Part shown: piece after piece, positions 23,701 to 25,920 of the stretch
How positions within the stretch are numbered: the first letter of the stretch is position 1
Layout: each line of letters starts with the position of its first letter
NCBI GenBank assembly: GCA_014729315.1
Contig: WJKD01000739.1
Span: 1 to 25,920, forward strand
DNA length: 25,920 nucleotides
Reading direction: 5' to 3'
DNA from: Promethearchaeota archaeon
GTDB taxonomy: Archaea; Asgardarchaeota; Lokiarchaeia; Sigynarchaeales; SOKP01
Notes under the pieces: generated by a model
Seen by the model: only the letters and a program-made list of their open reading frames with translations
Database searches by the model: none
Told to the model about the DNA's origin: nothing
Translations under genes and position numbers: made by a program

Positions 23701-24469
23701 TGTTCAAGATATCACTGAAAAGAAAAATTTTGAAGATTTAATTTACAGACAATACCAAGAATTAAGCGAATTAAGCAAGGTCAAATCCGAGCTTCTCCGG
23801 AGGACTTCTCACGAGTTAAAAACCCCTCTTATTTCAATTAAGGGTTTTTCAGAACTTTTATTAACCCTACATTCAGATCGCTTAGACGATGATACCATTT
23901 TAATCGTCAAAGAAATTAAGCAAGGGTGCGAACGATTAGAACTATTGATCCATGATATTCTAACTGCGTCTAGCTTGGAATCGGGAAGAGAAAAATTCGA
24001 TCCTCAAGCCGATGATCTCGGATTCTTAATTAAATTTTGTGCTCAAGAGTTAAAAATGATATTTAAAATGAGAAAACAAGAGATTCGTCTAGACTTGGAA
24101 GAGAATCTAATAACTCATTTTGAAAAGGAAAAGATTTACGATGTATTAAATAACCTTCTTACTAACGCAAGTAAATTCTCTCCTTCTCACAGTCAAATTT
24201 ATGTAAAATCGGAGAAAAAGGACGATATGATAGTTACTTTGATTGAAGATGAAGGGATTGGATTTCTCCCATCAGAAAAAGAAAAGATTTTTAAGCAGTT
24301 TGGAAAAATTGAGCGATACGGAAAGGGTTGGAACATTGCTTCAGAAGGAACTGGACTCGGGTTATACATTGCGAAAAAGATAGTTGAACTGCACAACGGT
24401 AAGATATGGATGGATTCTAACGGAAGAAATCAGGGCTCAACCTTCTATTTCTCGCTTCCAATTTTATAA
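20702..24469 (+). CDS. Soluble multi-PAS sensor histidine kinase
   Basis: A 1255-residue hybrid-free histidine kinase with eight PAS-type domains starting near residues 8, 137, 260, 384, 509, 642, 767 and 891, each typically closing with a PAC-type DITERK-like segment. PAS 3, 4, 6 and 7 begin with nearly the same KYRLI(A/T)EN(A/T)N sequence, so they arose by internal duplication. The HisKA domain has SHELKTPLISIKGFSELL with phospho-accepting His1037 (codon 23810-23812). The HATPase domain shows VLNNLLTNASKFSP (N box, about 1149), EDEGIGF (G1) and EGTGLGLYIAKKI (G2, about 1215). No membrane segment is present, so it senses a cytosolic signal through one or more PAS domains. No receiver domain or response regulator is in the window, so the partner is elsewhere. 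ATG at 20702; AGGG lies 11 bases upstream. Confidence 0.95.
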   Translation: MEKTMKVGLESILDHIDDLIICISLEGEIILANCLITKILGYNKEYITGQDFFSLLSPEDKVKVKSAFEKDNPKGQSINLPLRIKNKEGNYKNFNFTAKIIEENQEILVVGTLKPTRRKGFKRARNFDFFRLYGTTLYSLFDAIFILNAEDPPKIIDCNPSAEEIFGYSRKEFIGRDTSFLHINNEYLQSFQKKLYIEIEKKGYLRNYYHKMRRKSGVKFPSEHSVLPLIDQYDRRIGWISVVRDISEKIQIEKKFIESEEKYRLIAENANLVILILDADGMIKYINKTPLKSNYKYEREELIGKRASNFIHSDYLENGTFSLIKHMKKGKGTVEVKIRHKDGHYVDVELNSSLFLDSQNQVNQLVIVRNITERKEFERELENSKEKYRLITENANDLIAILNEKYQHIFINQPAYSRLLGYSKEDMDGKTRFDIIHPEDLKRALDSLKKGAEMGEGSIELRLKHKDGHYLWIEFMGKKYYNQNGNVRGLLVGRDISQKKEAESKLRESEEKFKSIFNNSPIGIELYGSQGNLIEVNKADLEIFGFSEEMIPYNYNFFEDPNTPETIKDEFMQGKTVRFQKEYDFDLIKKNSIYPTSRKGKICHDVIVTPLRLADKEGFSHFFAQIRDITSQKLSEKKIEESEQKYRLITENTNDLIRVLDENFRIEFANEAHLRFLGYTSEELIGTRILNLIHPEEYPETRSLMKKVIKYGEAFREGRIKHKNGSWIWFRINGKRFEDKKGNQKYLFVTHNISERKETEQRLIDSEEKYRLITENANDLICVLNEKLRYEYVNEATHKKVLGYSKEELIGNLASKFVHKEDFKKITKAIVQTYKTGQAKYEERYRHKEGYWLWLDVKLTQYKEIEGMKKFLAIKRDISERKHSEYLLKKSEKKYRHLFEKSPNSIMILNTQGFILDCNSVTEEILGLKKEEIIGKSCVDLLNLSPEKQFVLTEPNKAIARGVLSESKEIEINMGENEKIWINLLASLVKLENSHFVQVIVQDITEKKNFEDLIYRQYQELSELSKVKSELLRRTSHELKTPLISIKGFSELLLTLHSDRLDDDTILIVKEIKQGCERLELLIHDILTASSLESGREKFDPQADDLGFLIKFCAQELKMIFKMRKQEIRLDLEENLITHFEKEKIYDVLNNLLTNASKFSPSHSQIYVKSEKKDDMIVTLIEDEGIGFLPSEKEKIFKQFGKIERYGKGWNIASEGTGLGLYIAKKIVELHNGKIWMDSNGRNQGSTFYFSLPIL

Positions 24470-24903
24470 CTGGTCCAAAAATAATATTGATAAAATATTA
24501 GAAGATATAGTAAGACTAATTTTCTGTTTATAACATATTCGAGAAGGTTTTTCAAGGACCAACCTTTGGGTGTCTCACCATTTTTGAAAAATCGAAAACC
24601 GCATAAGAGAGCTCCGTTTCCTATAGTTTAAGTTTTCTTTAATCTGTGGCCATAAGCTCTGGCTTGGGCATAGTCTGTGCCGCACCAAACTGTCTTAATT
24701 AATCCCGCTCTTTTTTTATGTAATAATTTTTTCCTTTCTCATTTAACATAGAATTTCGACCGAATTTTAACATGGTCTAACCTACATAAAAGAACTTAAT
24801 AGGTTAGGGAAATTTTAGTAAGTGAGAATTTAAAGGCTTTCTTAAAATCAAAAAAACAGAAACTGGTAAAAAATAGATCGACGGGTTTAAAAAATAAAAT
24901 TTC
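24470..24903 (-). other. Intergenic region with possible decayed minus-strand gene
   Basis: 434 bases between convergent genes. On the minus strand, 24738-24628 is an open frame of 36 codons ending in TAA, containing KTVWCGTDYAQARAYGHRLK. The same frame continues open for about 59 further codons (from 24627) with GNGALLCGFRFFKNGETPKG, running into the antisense of the kinase 3' end. The base composition of this stretch is less AT-rich than its surroundings. No start codon is visible. It could be a gene remnant with one stop, an unrecognised RNA, or chance. A GGCA/TGCC hairpin lies at about 24668-24683. The rest (24740-24903) is AT-rich and shows nothing. Confidence 0.3.
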
Positions 24904-25764
24904 TTATTCTCTTAGAGATTTTAGGAGTTTTAAATTTCTTGCATACATATCTTCACCTTTTGGAGTTTCTAAAATCCCTGGTAATTCTTTAAACCTTTCA
25001 TCGTTGACTAATAACTTAAACGCTTCTTTACCAATCCTACCTTCTCCGACATGTTCGTGTCTGTCGACTCTGGAACCGCATTCTTTATTAGTATCGTTTA
25101 GATGAAATGCAAACAAGTATTCTAATCCTATGATATCGTCAAACTCAGCCCACATGGCATCGTATTTTTTTTTGGTAGAGAAATCGTATCCTGCTGCGAA
25201 AGAGTGAGCAGTATCGAAACACACACCTATCCTCTTCTTATCGCTAACACCATCAATAATGGTCTTTATGTGGTGAAATTTATGTCCTAATCCTTCTCCA
25301 TGGCCTGCAGTAGTTTCGAGTAATATTCTACATTTAGATTTAGGGGTCTCGGTTATTAATTTACTAATGTTCTGGGCAATTTTTTTCAAGGCTTCTTGCT
25401 TAGTTATTTTATCTTTATCGCGTTCGGGAATGACTCCAGGATGCATGTTTTCAAATTCTATATTTAGTTGGTCGACTTTAATCATCTCGTCAACCATTGC
25501 GTCGTAAGATTTGTTTAATATTTCTTGATCATTACTAGCTAAATTTATTAAATAGCTATTGTGCGATATAACCGGCCAAATCTCGTTCTTAAGCTTTTCT
25601 CTCTGAGACAAAAATTCTTTGATATCTTTTTCTTTTAATGGATTTGATTTCCACGACCGAACATTTCTCACGAATACCTGTATAGTCTCACAACCAAGCT
25701 TATTTCCTCGATTTAATGCTTTATACTTTCCCCCAGATACGCTGGTGTGAGCTCCCAATCTCAT
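24904..25764 (-). CDS. nfo: Endonuclease IV (AP endonuclease, base excision repair)
   Basis: A 286-residue TIM-barrel enzyme that cuts the backbone 5' of abasic sites, leaving a 3'-OH. The length matches the family (about 280-285). The order of metal-ligand motifs is complete: GAHTSVSGG at the N-terminus, EFENMHPG (His ligand), ILLETTAGHGEGLG (Glu), CFDTAHSFAAGYDF (Asp and His), and FHLNDTNKECGSRVDRHEHVGEGRIG (His, Asp, His), followed by LPGILETPKG with the final Glu. These account for the three-zinc site. ATG start at 25764; no strong Shine-Dalgarno site. Convergent with the multi-PAS kinase. Nothing else is seen between it and the right edge (25765-25920), which is AT-rich and presumably holds its promoter. 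Confidence 0.95.
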   Translation of the reverse strand: MRLGAHTSVSGGKYKALNRGNKLGCETIQVFVRNVRSWKSNPLKEKDIKEFLSQREKLKNEIWPVISHNSYLINLASNDQEILNKSYDAMVDEMIKVDQLNIEFENMHPGVIPERDKDKITKQEALKKIAQNISKLITETPKSKCRILLETTAGHGEGLGHKFHHIKTIIDGVSDKKRIGVCFDTAHSFAAGYDFSTKKKYDAMWAEFDDIIGLEYLFAFHLNDTNKECGSRVDRHEHVGEGRIGKEAFKLLVNDERFKELPGILETPKGEDMYARNLKLLKSLRE

Positions 25765-25920
25765 ATTTATGAAACTCTAAAGATTTTATTAAATTAATTT
25801 AACGAAATTTAAGGAAATTTCGTATAATTTAGAAATATTATGATAAGATTAAAAAATTGTCCCAAAATAAATATGTTAATTTTCCAAATAATTAAATGAA
25901 AATACAATACCCATTTACAC

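Noticed and set aside
24662..24690. GGCA/TGCC hairpin as a tRNA or other known RNA gene
   Set aside because: No cloverleaf, T-loop sequence or other diagnostic RNA motif could be found around it.

Overview
The window is AT-rich chromosomal DNA with short intergenic gaps, purine-rich Shine-Dalgarno sites (AAGGTGA or GAGAGG) and frequent TTG starts. Three eukaryote-like features point to an Asgard (Loki-like) archaeon: a full-length actin-family protein (minus, 3237-4355); a TOP3B-like type IA topoisomerase tail (plus, 3-1154); and a Pro/Gly-rich protein with a WH2-like tail directly upstream of the actin gene (minus, 4536-5255). Archaeal-type neighbours agree with this: a 6-phospho-3-hexuloisomerase, a split MgtE/SLC41-type transporter with a PhoU-TrkA_C protein, a SPASM radical SAM enzyme, endonuclease IV and a COG1926-like phosphoribosyltransferase. 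The assignment is from gene content only; no rRNA lies in the window.

Layout. 3-1154: 3' part of the topoisomerase. 1212-2246: two small four-helix membrane proteins. 2252-5255 (minus): a possible cytoskeletal neighbourhood, in transcription order the Pro/Gly-rich protein, the actin-like protein and two paralogous winged-helix-like proteins. 5535-5801: a small unknown protein that seems to use a non-AUG start. 5853-6554 (minus): phosphoribosyltransferase. 6825-8495: HEAT-repeat scaffold. 8665-10302: a CheA-like protein lacking the kinase core and the phospho-accepting His. 10562-12975: two half-transporters and a PhoU-TrkA_C regulator, followed closely by hexuloisomerase (12990-13577). 13801-17343: a DUF3604/PHP-type putative hydrolase and a double-SIS sugar-phosphate protein. 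17357-18937 (minus): radical SAM/SPASM enzyme. 19369-19767: small SET-domain protein. 19917-20078: a 53-codon truncated copy of the start of the next gene, with its own copy of the upstream region. 20702-24469: a soluble eight-PAS histidine kinase. 24904-25764 (minus): endonuclease IV.

The strongest leads are these. The actin homolog has lost all three residues that position the attacking water in actin (Q137, D154 and H161 equivalents), yet keeps the fold motifs. Its immediate upstream neighbour has a helical N-terminus, a polyproline centre and a WH2-like C-terminus, an architecture resembling eukaryotic actin regulators. Together they could be an actin-related module built for binding rather than ATP cycling. 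Secondary leads are the inactive CheA-like protein with duplicated P2-like domains, and the truncated kinase copy with a duplicated promoter.
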